Origin: Geobacillus icigianus
GTDB lineage: Bacteria; Bacillota; Bacilli; Bacillales; Anoxybacillaceae
Assembly: GCF_000750005.1 (NCBI RefSeq)
Contig: NZ_JPYA01000029.1
Span: 1-53,164, forward strand
Reading direction: 5' to 3'
Length of the DNA: 53,164 nt
Below, piece after piece: positions 8,632-16,652 of this stretch. The first letter of the stretch is position 1, and every line of letters starts with the position of its first letter. The position numbers were made by a program, and so were the translations under genes. The notes under the pieces are model-generated. The model was given only the letters and a program-made list of their open reading frames with translations. It ran no database searches and was not told where the DNA came from.

Positions 8632-8900
8632 CCTAGGGGGCCGGTGATTGACTCACGCAACCGCTTCTCAGAATCGTTTCTCAAATAGAAAAACTGGTTG
8701 CATCATCTTCTTCACGCGTTCCATCATCAATCAAGGCAAACAGCGGTTTTTCCCCAACCTTCTAGAAGGCTGGGGATTTAAGGAAGCAGACTGCTTACCA
8801 ACCTTGTTTCTCAAATAGAAAAGCCTTGTCGCATCGGTATCGCATTTCACACGTTCCCCCATCGATCAAGAGAAACAACCGTTTTTCACCAGCCTCCTAG
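8632..8900 (+). repeat. Chain of two MITE-like repeats (8632-8765 and 8762-8900)
   Basis: Subtype D followed by subtype A, sharing the CTAG at 8762-8765. The shared junction has arms GGTTGGGGAAAA / CCCCAACC-like changes on both sides (both arms read GGGG where other copies read GGTG), so the terminal stem is kept by paired changes. Confidence 0.85.
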
Positions 8901-9109
8901 AGTCAGTCAAGAGAGCTGCTTTTTTCTACCGCGCTTCGCTTAGTGGCTCCGACGAGGGTTGCGAACAAAGGCGCGCAATCCTTGTCACTTCCTGAACGTC
9001 ACCCACAACTCTTTTACTCACATCACGATCGCCTTACTGATTTTGATTTTTGAAAAAATAGTTTAAACTATAAGTATACAAAAACAAGCCGACAAGGAGA
9101 TCGATATTC
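8901..9109. other. Upstream region of the pRiA4b-type gene
   Basis: No gene. AT-rich promoter-like sequence lies around 9040-9080 (TTGAAA, TATAAG), with imperfect spacing. Nothing else recognisable. Confidence 0.35.
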
Positions 9110-9826
9110 ATGGAAGAAAAAAAACTCATGGATTTGATTGACGAACTGATGACGAAGCTCCGTTCAACAGAATCTGCCCGCCCGCGCGGTCGTTGGGTGG
9201 AAGCGCCAAAAAGCAAAAGCTCACCGCCGAAGAAACCGCGCCGCTCCAAAACCGCCTACCAGCTGAAAATTTCATTAAGCGGCTTCCGTCCGCCCATCTG
9301 GCGCCGTGTCCTTGTGCCTGGGCACGCCACGTTTGACCAGCTTCATTTGGTCATCCAAGAAGCGATGGGATGGGAGCAAGCACATTTATATGAATTCCAA
9401 TTCGGCGAGATCGTCATCGGCATTCCCGACGATTGGGGCTTGCACGGGTTCGCGAAAACGCTCGAGGACGCTCGCCGCACCACGCTTGAGCAATGGTTGA
9501 CGGAAGAAAAACAAAAATTTGTGTACATTTACGATTTTGGTGATTACTGGCGCCACAACATCACCGTCGAAAAGATTGAAACGCTCTCCAAACCGCTAGA
9601 ACGCGCCACTTGCCTGAAAGGAAAACGGGCGTGTCCTCCCGAGGATTGCGGTGGCGTCTATGGTTATCTCGAGCTGCTCGAATCAGCAGCAAACAAAGAC
9701 TCCCTTACCGACCCAGAACTGATTGAACGGCTCGAGTGGCTGTCTGATATGAAAGGCGACGATTTCGACCCGGACGCCTTTGACGTCGAGGAGGCTAACA
9801 AACGGCTCGCCTACATCCAATTTTGA
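9110..9826 (+). CDS. Plasmid pRiA4b ORF-3 family protein
   Basis: 238 residues. After a charged, basic N-terminus (about 1-48), the family domain runs from AYQLKISLSG through PPIWRRVLVPG, GWEQAHLYEFQFG and FVYIYDFGDYWRHNI to the cysteine-bearing RACPPEDCGG near residue 175. These are hallmarks of the pRiA4b ORF-3/IS1096 TnpR-like family, widespread on plasmids and chromosomes and without a proven biochemical role. The start at 9110 follows AAGGAG at nine bases. It stands alone between repeats and a convergent gene, fitting an accessory gene acquired by transfer. Confidence 0.8.
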   Translation: MEEKKLMDLIDELMTKLRSTESARPRGRWVEAPKSKSSPPKKPRRSKTAYQLKISLSGFRPPIWRRVLVPGHATFDQLHLVIQEAMGWEQAHLYEFQFGEIVIGIPDDWGLHGFAKTLEDARRTTLEQWLTEEKQKFVYIYDFGDYWRHNITVEKIETLSKPLERATCLKGKRACPPEDCGGVYGYLELLESAANKDSLTDPELIERLEWLSDMKGDDFDPDAFDVEEANKRLAYIQF

Positions 9827-9873
9827 TCCTCCACGCCGCTGAAACCGTAGGATGAGAGACGATGGCAACACTC

Positions 9874-9914
9874 GAAAGCGACCCTTGACCGCTTACGAGA
9901 CAGGGGTCGCTTTC
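9874..9914. terminator. Hairpin between two convergent genes
   Basis: A perfect 11-bp inverted repeat, GAAAGCGACCC (9874-9884) with GGGTCGCTTTC (9904-9914), loop of 19. It sits between convergent genes. No T-run follows on either strand, so terminator function is likely but not certain. Confidence 0.6.
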
Positions 9915-9931
9915 GCATTGACCGGGAATGT

Positions 9932-10477
9932 CTACGGCCGGCGGCTTAAACGATCCACCGATGCGCGCACACGCTCTTGAGACACGGGCACTTCTTTTTT
10001 CACCCTGTCCAACCACTCTTTCAACTTTTGAAGCCACGGTTCCAAGTACGGAGAGAAAGCCGGCGGGTAAACGAGAACTGGATCTCCCATCTCATCATGG
10101 CAACCTGCCGTGGCTATGATATACATCCCGGGCAAAAGATGCGGCTGTGCCCGTTCCGGAACATCCCATGTCACCGTACGATTATGGCCGATCCAATCAA
10201 CCACCGCTTTCCCTTGTTCTATACCCTTAACACAGTACATAGAAAAATGAGCGGAGGAAGGAGTGGGGAAACCAAACAACCCGACGAGTTGCCAAACCAA
10301 CCGTTTTTCCTTCTCTTCTTTTCTCTCCGTTCCCCATTCATCCAACAACGCGAAACAATGCTCTAATTCGCTTCTAACCTCTTCCAAAATGGCACAAACA
10401 GCCTTTTGGTGTTTCGTTCCATAACGGCTGTCGAGCCAGCCGGCCAACTCAGGAAGCATATCAAGCGCTTGACTCAC
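9932..10477 (-). CDS. Hypothetical protein, possibly 5'-truncated
   Basis: 181 residues from the only usable start, GTG at 10477; I do not recognise the family. The N-terminal half is helical and charged, the C-terminal half has an all-beta feel (HFSMYCVKG, TVTWDVPE, GDPVLVYPP) and a basic tail. No ribosome site precedes the GTG. The same frame stays open for about 60 further codons upstream, through WEDVGERDWKQFPVEQI, and into the repeat at 10582-10721, where the first stop upstream is found. This suggests that the original start was removed when the repeat arrived. It may be a pseudogene. Confidence 0.5.
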   Translation of the reverse strand: MSQALDMLPELAGWLDSRYGTKHQKAVCAILEEVRSELEHCFALLDEWGTERKEEKEKRLVWQLVGLFGFPTPSSAHFSMYCVKGIEQGKAVVDWIGHNRTVTWDVPERAQPHLLPGMYIIATAGCHDEMGDPVLVYPPAFSPYLEPWLQKLKEWLDRVKKEVPVSQERVRASVDRLSRRP

Positions 10478-10581
10478 AGTTTGCTTCGGAAGCGAACTCC
10501 ATCTTGTTGGAATTTGCTCAACGGGGAATTGTTTCCAATCCCTTTCTCCTACGTCTTCCCACGATGAAATCGACCGGCTCG

Positions 10582-10721
10582 CTAGAAGGCCAGTGAAAAA
10601 CCGTTGTTGCCCTTCATCAATGGGAGAACGCGCGAAAAGCAGGACCGATGCAACAAGGTTTCTCTAGTTGAGAAATGAGATGGTAAAGTCGTATCTAGGA
10701 TTCAATCACCAACCCTCGTAG
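10582..10721 (-). repeat. MITE-like repeat copy, minus orientation
   Basis: Subtype C. The left edge is CTAG (10582-10585); the right edge is degenerate (GTAG). The conserved hairpin reads TTTCTC AACTA GAGAAA on the minus strand. It separates the truncated hypothetical gene from ywqB. Confidence 0.85.
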
Positions 10722-10781
10722 CCCCCCATCAAAACGCCAGTTGCTTCCACCGTGAATCGCATAGCACTCTTCATCTCGACA

Positions 10782-10790
10782 TGCTATAAT
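10782..10790 (+). promoter_or_regulatory. Extended -10 promoter of ywqB-ywqA
   Basis: TGCTATAAT is a perfect extended -10, 37 bases before the ywqB start. The -35 is weak, as is usual with extended -10 promoters. Confidence 0.6.
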
Positions 10791-10827
10791 TGAGTGATAG
10801 GGAAATGAACGGAAAGGACGAACCGAC

Positions 10828-12471
10828 ATGCTGCAAACCACCGTTTCCAAACCGCTCTTGCAACAGGCGGCGAGCGAATTGATGAAGGAATTCCCATTTT
10901 CCATCTTCCATCATCTGATTCAAAAAGGGCGCGATCTAGCCAGAAGCGGCCTTGTTTATAATGTCATGATCGTCAACAGCCATGAAGTGGAAGGGGTCGT
11001 TTCCGATATCACCCCTCATGAAGTTATGCTTGATTTGACCAATGCCGCCCGCCGCCATCGCTGCCCTTGTCCGACGGAAGGGTTATGTCCGCATATTTTA
11101 GCGTTATTTTTCTATGTCTACGGCAATGTCTTTGACAACGGAGAACTGTTTCGCCTTTGGAAAAAAGGGCAAATCAGCGCCGCGCCGAAAGAACCGGCCG
11201 CCCATGAACCAAACACGCCGGCGGCGAAACGAACAGGGAAAACGACAAGCCTTCCGGTCGTTGCCCATGAAACCGTTGAAGACTGGTGGGACCAATTTGA
11301 GCGACAGTACGAAGACTTTTTCGCGCGCCAGCAAAGTGGAGCCAACTGGCCGTATCGCTTGGCTTTCCAGCTCCTCCCGAAGCTAGGCAAAAACAACGGA
11401 AGGCAAGCCGGCGCCCGTCCGTTGCGGGAGCTGCACGCCGCTCTGTTTTTGCTGGAAAAACTTCGCGAGTACGGAGAGGCGCAAGGGTGGAGCGACGGCG
11501 GATTCGGTTCTTACCGGCAATTTTCGTGGCATCAGGACGTCAACTATGTCGCTGGCCGCGCCTTGGCCGCCTTGGAAGCATTCTCCACCCAGTCGCCGCC
11601 GCGGTCGCTCAACGCCTTGGTTGAACAGACGATTTTATACGTTCGCGATGGGCTGTTTTGGGAAGGGGAGCTGGCATCGTTCGGTTATGACCTTTACACC
11701 ACCGCCTGGGAAACGCTGTTTACCAAGCCGGCCTGGCGCCAAGAAGAACGGGCCGAACTCCTTCAGCTCGCCAAAAGCCAAGACAACATCCGCGCCGCCA
11801 TGGCGGCTGCTCATCTTTCCTTCCTGCTTGGCGAAGACGACGAAGCGATCGCGCTTTACCGCGCGTTCCCCGATCAGGCAGGCGTGTTTTTGGCGGAATG
11901 GTTCGGACGATTCATCCAAAACGGCCTCCTAAAGCGGTTTGAAGCCGTCTGGGAAAAAATAAAGCCCGACTGGCCGCTTTATCTTTCGCATATCCCGGCT
12001 TTCGTCCGAAGCAGTTTTTTAGAGGAAACCGCGCACTGGTTCGAAATGTACGCCCGCCACCGAAACCGCCCGGGCGCATGGGAAGAGTTTTTGCAGCGCA
12101 GCCTCCCATACAGCGTCAACGAGTACACTCATTTTTTGTATAAACAAAGACGCGATCAGGAACTGGTGGATCTATTCTTATGGGCGAACATCACCGCCGA
12201 TAAGCTGCCTCCGCCGATGCTCAAAACATTGCAAGCGCGCGGGACAGAGCTCGTCATGCCGTTATATCATCGCACAGTGGTGAAGCTGCTCAACGAGAAA
12301 AACCGCTCGAGCTACCAAAAGGCTGTCCGTTATTTGAAAACGTTGCGCGCTCAATACCGCTCCACCAAGCGGCTCGATCAATGGGAGGCCTATCTCGAAC
12401 AATTGCTCGCCCAGACGGCGCGCCTGCGCGCGTTTCAGGAAGAATTGAAGAAAGGAAAATTGCTTCCATGA
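10828..12471 (+). CDS. ywqB: SWIM zinc-finger protein, YwqB-like
   Basis: 547 residues. The SWIM motif CxCx5CxH is present at residues 79-89 (RHRCPCPTEGLCPHILA) and should bind zinc and nucleic acid or protein. A low-complexity Ala/Pro/Thr linker follows (about 116-140), then a long helical-repeat region rich in Leu, Trp and Tyr. The gene overlaps the next one by four bases (ATGA), the Snf2 helicase, so the two are translationally coupled and probably act together on DNA or chromatin-like complexes, as for ywqB-ywqA of B. subtilis. The start at 10828 follows GGAAAGGA. Confidence 0.85.
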   Translation: MLQTTVSKPLLQQAASELMKEFPFSIFHHLIQKGRDLARSGLVYNVMIVNSHEVEGVVSDITPHEVMLDLTNAARRHRCPCPTEGLCPHILALFFYVYGNVFDNGELFRLWKKGQISAAPKEPAAHEPNTPAAKRTGKTTSLPVVAHETVEDWWDQFERQYEDFFARQQSGANWPYRLAFQLLPKLGKNNGRQAGARPLRELHAALFLLEKLREYGEAQGWSDGGFGSYRQFSWHQDVNYVAGRALAALEAFSTQSPPRSLNALVEQTILYVRDGLFWEGELASFGYDLYTTAWETLFTKPAWRQEERAELLQLAKSQDNIRAAMAAAHLSFLLGEDDEAIALYRAFPDQAGVFLAEWFGRFIQNGLLKRFEAVWEKIKPDWPLYLSHIPAFVRSSFLEETAHWFEMYARHRNRPGAWEEFLQRSLPYSVNEYTHFLYKQRRDQELVDLFLWANITADKLPPPMLKTLQARGTELVMPLYHRTVVKLLNEKNRSSYQKAVRYLKTLRAQYRSTKRLDQWEAYLEQLLAQTARLRAFQEELKKGKLLP

Positions 12472-15230
12472 AAGCATTGGAGACGATTCAAATTTCCTGC
12501 CGGTGGAATGAAGAGCTTCGATGCTTCGAGCTCTCCGGTTCCACCCATCCCTTTTCATGGGTTTCACCGTTATTGGCCTGGCATGAAGAAACGTTTTACG
12601 GCACGATGATCGAAATCGAAAACGACATCGTGCGGTTATCGCCTTGGCAAGCGCTCACTTGGTTCGCGTTGCGTCCGCATTCACGCTTTTCAGCCGTTGA
12701 ATGGGCAGACGAATTCACCGCCCGCTTGGAAGCGTGGGCGAAGCACATCTGGAACGATGTGCGCGAGCGCCGCTTCCTTCCTGATGCTTCCTTATGGAAA
12801 AACACAGGCGGCGCATGGAACGAGGCGGGACGCACCCGTTGGCGCGGCGCGGACGATGACCCCGATCCGTTCGTCGCCACATGGCGGTCGCTGGCGATCG
12901 CCGACTGGCTCTCCCGCGACCCGGAACTCCGCCGCCTCTGGGGCGAAATCGTTCGGGCGTATCCATTGATCGCCGCTCAGAGCGACCAATGGACCGGAAC
13001 AGAGGAGGACTGGCTCGAACAAATCGGCTGGCTCGGCGACCGACCGCCGTTTACCGTCGGCCTGCGCCTTACCGAACCTGAGAAGGACGGGGAATTATGG
13101 ACGCTCGAGCCGGTAGCCCTCGCCCTCGATGACAGCGTCATCGCTCCCCTTGATCGTCTGCCGCGCGCTTGGCGTCCATATGAATCATCGGTCGCTAGGG
13201 CCATTCACCGCATTCAGACGATCGTGCCGTGGCTTGGCGATGAAAACGAGTCTTTGCTTCGTGAATTGTCCGATGACCAAGCGTGGCGCTTTTTATCGGA
13301 AGAAAGCGTAAAGCTGACGGAAGCGGGGGTGAGGCTGCTGCTCCCTGACTGGTGGCATGACATCCGCCAGGCGCAGCTGTCGATTAAAGCGAAGCTGTCC
13401 CCTTCCGTCCGCACGGAATCGCTCTTTGGACTCGAACGGCTCTCCGAGTTTGACTGGCGAGTGGCCACCAACGGCATCGAATGGACGGAAGAAGAGTTTG
13501 CCGCGCTAGCCGAACAACAACGGCGCCTCATCCGTCTGCGCGGCCAATGGCTCATTCTCGATCCCGCCTTAGTCCGTCGCGCCCAAGCGCTCATGGAGAA
13601 GGCGAAAAAAGAAGGGGTGCCGATTCATGACGTCGTCGCGCAAACGTTATTGGCGGAAGCCAACGAACGCGAGGAGGCAATGGATGAAGAGATCCCCATC
13701 GAGATCGACGTTCATGACCAATTCCGGGCGCTGATCCGCCAGCTGCAAACGATCGATGAGCTCCCTCGCGCGAACGTGCCGCCATCGTTTCGCGGCGTGC
13801 TCCGTCCGTACCAGCAGCGCGGCGTCGACTGGCTCGTCTTTTTGCGGCGATTTGGCTTCGGCGCCTGCTTGGCCGATGACATGGGGCTCGGCAAAACGGT
13901 GCAGCTGCTCGCCTATTTGGCTTACGTCAACGACACCGAGCGCCCGAACGCGCCAGCGCTTCTCATTTGCCCGACAAGTGTCATCGGCAACTGGCAGAAG
14001 GAATGCGCCCGCTTCGTCCCCACTTTGCGCGTCTACGTGCATCATGGGCCGAACCGGGCGAGAAACGATGCCTTTTTGCAGGCGGCAAGGGAGGCTGATC
14101 TCGTCATTACGTCCTACCCCCTTGCCCATTTGGATCATGACGATATAAAACAGATCCATTGGCATGCCATTTGCCTTGATGAAGCGCAAAACATCAAAAA
14201 CGCCCAGACGAAGCAGGCGCGCGCCATCCGTCGCTTGAACGGCAACCATAAAATCGCCCTATCCGGCACGCCGGTGGAAAACCGTTTGAGCGAGCTTTGG
14301 AGCATTTTCCACTTCTTAAATCCGGGCTACCTCGGCAGCGCCGCCGAATTCGAACGCCGGTTTGCCGGTCCGATTGAAAAAGAGGGGGATGCCCATAAAA
14401 AAGCGGCGCTCCAAGCGCTCATCCGTCCGTTTCTGTTGCGGCGGACGAAAACCGATGAAGCGGTCGCCCTCAATTTGCCGGATAAAATCGAGCAAAAAGA
14501 ATACTGTCCGCTCACCGCGGAGCAGGCGGCTTTGTACGAGCAGCTCGTCAACGACACGCTCGAACGGGCGAAAGCGGCGAGCCCGTTTGCGCGGCGCGGG
14601 TTGATTTTGCAGATGGTAAACGGCGTCAAGCAAATTTGTGACCACCCAGCGCTCTATTTAAAAGAACGCCAACCGCGCCAACTGGTCGAACGATCGCACA
14701 AGCTGGAAAAACTCGTTGAACTCGTCGAGCAAATTCGGGCGAACAACGAGTCTTGCCTGATTTTCACCCAATATGTCCGGATGGGGGAAATGATTCAAGA
14801 GCTGCTGTCCGACCTGTTGGATGAGCGGGTGCTGTTTTTGCACGGCGGCGTCCCGAAACCAACGCGCGACCGAATGGTGGAGGAGTTTCAAGCCCAACAC
14901 GCGTCGATTTTCCTGCTGTCGCTCAAGGCGGGCGGCACCGGGCTCAACTTGACCGCCGCCAACCACGTCATCCATTTCGACCGCTGGTGGAACCCGGCCG
15001 TCGAAAACCAAGCGACCGACCGCGCCTACCGCATCGGGCAGACGAAATTCGTCCACGTTCATAAGCTGATCACGACCGGGACGATTGAAGAAAAAATTGA
15101 CGAGATGCTCGAACAAAAACAAGCGCTCGCTGATGTGATCACCGAAGGCGAAGCGTGGATCACCGAGCTGTCCGATGATGAACTGCGCGACTTGCTCGCC
15201 TTATCCGCCGCAGCGAAAGGAGGCGCCTGA
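12468..15230 (+). CDS. ywqA: Snf2/Rad54-family DNA helicase, YwqA-like
   Basis: ATP-driven DNA translocase of 920 residues. The N-terminal 450 residues are the bacterial SNF2 accessory region. The helicase core begins with the Q/I region (LRPYQQRGVDWL), Walker A DDMGLGKTVQ (about 469-478), motif II CLDEAQNIKN (about 569), and motif III ALSGTPVENR. The C-terminal lobe has LFLHGGVPK, then SLKAGGTGLNLT and HFDRWWNPAVE and the motif VI DRAYRIGQ. The start at 12468 follows AAAGGA and overlaps the ywqB stop. Role in repair, recombination or transcription is inferred only from the family. Confidence 0.93.
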   Translation: MKALETIQISCRWNEELRCFELSGSTHPFSWVSPLLAWHEETFYGTMIEIENDIVRLSPWQALTWFALRPHSRFSAVEWADEFTARLEAWAKHIWNDVRERRFLPDASLWKNTGGAWNEAGRTRWRGADDDPDPFVATWRSLAIADWLSRDPELRRLWGEIVRAYPLIAAQSDQWTGTEEDWLEQIGWLGDRPPFTVGLRLTEPEKDGELWTLEPVALALDDSVIAPLDRLPRAWRPYESSVARAIHRIQTIVPWLGDENESLLRELSDDQAWRFLSEESVKLTEAGVRLLLPDWWHDIRQAQLSIKAKLSPSVRTESLFGLERLSEFDWRVATNGIEWTEEEFAALAEQQRRLIRLRGQWLILDPALVRRAQALMEKAKKEGVPIHDVVAQTLLAEANEREEAMDEEIPIEIDVHDQFRALIRQLQTIDELPRANVPPSFRGVLRPYQQRGVDWLVFLRRFGFGACLADDMGLGKTVQLLAYLAYVNDTERPNAPALLICPTSVIGNWQKECARFVPTLRVYVHHGPNRARNDAFLQAAREADLVITSYPLAHLDHDDIKQIHWHAICLDEAQNIKNAQTKQARAIRRLNGNHKIALSGTPVENRLSELWSIFHFLNPGYLGSAAEFERRFAGPIEKEGDAHKKAALQALIRPFLLRRTKTDEAVALNLPDKIEQKEYCPLTAEQAALYEQLVNDTLERAKAASPFARRGLILQMVNGVKQICDHPALYLKERQPRQLVERSHKLEKLVELVEQIRANNESCLIFTQYVRMGEMIQELLSDLLDERVLFLHGGVPKPTRDRMVEEFQAQHASIFLLSLKAGGTGLNLTAANHVIHFDRWWNPAVENQATDRAYRIGQTKFVHVHKLITTGTIEEKIDEMLEQKQALADVITEGEAWITELSDDELRDLLALSAAAKGGA

Positions 15231-15232
15231 TC

Positions 15233-15349
15233 ATGACGGAAGAAAAGCCAAAGCGCAAGAAAAAAACAGTGGAAAACCCGTGGGAGAAATTGCTGAAGCG
15301 GATGGAAGAAAAAGTGAAAGAGCGGGAAAAGCGGCAAAAGCAGCCGTAA
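15233..15349 (+). CDS. Small basic protein (38 aa) downstream of ywqA
   Basis: A 38-codon frame starts two bases after the ywqA stop with a near-perfect ribosome site (AAAGGAGG at 15216-15223, nine bases before ATG). The product is almost entirely charged, rich in Lys, Glu and Arg, with one NPWEKLLKRMEEK amphipathic helix. It probably forms the third gene of the ywqB-ywqA operon. No function is known to me. The strong ribosome site and operon position argue that it is real. Confidence 0.7.
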   Translation: MTEEKPKRKKKTVENPWEKLLKRMEEKVKEREKRQKQP

Positions 15350-15387
15350 AGGGACATCACGCGGGCGATGAGCGCCGCCTCGATTCC

Positions 15388-15458
15388 ATTCCATAGGCAA
15401 TGGGTTGCTCTTCACCCAAGCATGAAAACCATGGCTCGTCGGTGTGGGATTTTCATAG
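15388..15458 (+). repeat. Copy of second repeat family
   Basis: Aligns along its length with the unit at 32091-32168: a CCATxGGCA stretch, then TGAAAA...TTTTCATAG hairpin arms around a CTCGTCGGTGTG centre. It is diverged and solitary, just after the 38-aa gene. Confidence 0.6.
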
Positions 15459-15461
15459 AAG

Positions 15462-15485
15462 CAGCGTGGGAACCATCCCACGCTG
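15462..15485. terminator. Hairpin between convergent genes
   Basis: A perfect 10-bp stem CAGCGTGGGA/TCCCACGCTG with a four-base loop, between the ywqA operon and the convergent Uma2 gene. No T-run follows, but the position fits a shared terminator. Confidence 0.6.
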
Positions 15486-15516
15486 TTCGCTTTCAAGCCA
15501 TCCTCTCGGCATCTTA

Positions 15517-16080
15517 TCAATGAAACAACTCGGCCATATCGATTGCGAGCCCGGGGAAATACATAGAGCGAACCGTTCCTGTTTTCACTTGAACATCCGC
15601 CTGCTCATAGAGCCGTTCTTTATTGAGCACATACACCGTCACAGCCTGTTTCATCGGATTGACTATCCAATATTCATGGACACCGCACACCATGTACAAA
15701 TTGAACTTTGTGACAAGATCATGCGCCTGGTTCGACGGACTGAGAATCTCGACGATCAACGGCAGAACCCCAATATACTTCGCTCCATCCAGCCCTTTTT
15801 CGCCGTAAATGACCGTCAAGTCCGGAACCACCACATGTCGTTCCCCTGTTTGCTCATCGACCAGTTCCACATCAAGCGGCGCTGCCAACACATCGCACGG
15901 CTTTCCTCGAAAAAACAAACTGAACGGAAAATGAAGGCGGCTCGAGATGAGCTGATGCCGAACGCTTGGCGACGGGGTCATATACACGGCCCCATCAATA
16001 TACTCTAAACGATCATCGCTTTGTTCACGCAGGACCCAATAGCGCTCATACGACACACCAGAAGCAAGCGGCAAAGACAA
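15517..16080 (-). CDS. Uma2-family (DUF820) PD-(D/E)XK nuclease-like protein
   Basis: 187 residues from a TTG start at 16080 that has GGGGAGGGG six bases upstream; the longer frame to 16140 has no ribosome site. The family core is clear: RLEYIDGAVYMTPSPS near the N-terminus, VVPDLTVIYG with the metal-binding Asp, LIVEILSPS with the catalytic Glu, and KFNLYMVCGVHEYWIV with the Lys. These families have the restriction-endonuclease fold; most members have no known biological target. It stands alone between the ywqA operon and the PTS operon. Confidence 0.85.
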   Translation of the reverse strand: MSLPLASGVSYERYWVLREQSDDRLEYIDGAVYMTPSPSVRHQLISSRLHFPFSLFFRGKPCDVLAAPLDVELVDEQTGERHVVVPDLTVIYGEKGLDGAKYIGVLPLIVEILSPSNQAHDLVTKFNLYMVCGVHEYWIVNPMKQAVTVYVLNKERLYEQADVQVKTGTVRSMYFPGLAIDMAELFH

Positions 16081-16156
16081 CGAAGGCCCCTCCCCATTCC
16101 CCTTTTTTCTCAGTATACCGGATGGCTTCAGACGGGGCAATGGGAGGCCTTTTTAC

Positions 16157-16612
16157 TTAACCGATTGTTTGCAAGAGGTTGTAGGCCTCTTCCTTCGTTT
16201 GCACGGTCAGTAGCTGTTCCCGAAACGTTTCATCCATCAGCTTGCGCGCCAGCATTTGTAAAATTTTAAGATGCTCATCGCCCGCGCTTTCTTCGGGAAC
16301 AGCGATCATAAAGATAAGTTTAGCCGGTGTACCGTCCAAACCGTCCCAATCCACACCATTTTTCTGCAATCCGAAAGCAACAGCCGGCTTGATCACCGCT
16401 TTTGATTTTCCATGCGGAATCGCAATCGAAAAACCGATCGCTGTCGAACTTTCTTTTTCCCGCTTGATGATCGCTTTTTTGAATTTCCGAGCGGATTCAA
16501 TTACTCCTGCGCGATCTAACTTTCCGACTAGTTCATCAATCACTTGCTCTTTTGTGATTCCTTGTAGCTCAATGTCAATCAACTCTAGGCTTGTTAAATC
16601 GGATAATGTCAT
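16157..16612 (-). CDS. PTS fructose-family EIIA protein
   Basis: 151-residue cytoplasmic phosphocarrier of a sugar phosphotransferase system. The phosphorylated histidine is His67 in SIAIPHGKS. It takes phosphate from HPr and passes it to the IIB domain of the product encoded immediately upstream (40-base gap). The start at 16612 follows AAAGGGGA; the 17-codon longer frame is rejected. Second structural gene of a two-gene PTS operon. The sugar is not evident from the sequence. Confidence 0.9.
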   Translation of the reverse strand: MTLSDLTSLELIDIELQGITKEQVIDELVGKLDRAGVIESARKFKKAIIKREKESSTAIGFSIAIPHGKSKAVIKPAVAFGLQKNGVDWDGLDGTPAKLIFMIAVPEESAGDEHLKILQMLARKLMDETFREQLLTVQTKEEAYNLLQTIG

Positions 16613-16652
16613 CGTAACCAATCCCCTTTCCTTCTGCACTACTTGTCTACCG

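Noticed and set aside
8632..8900. Repeat chains as plain transcription terminators
   Set aside because: Junctions form strong hairpins, but the T-run lies before the hairpin on the plus strand and is absent on the minus strand after it. Real terminators are found separately at most gene ends.
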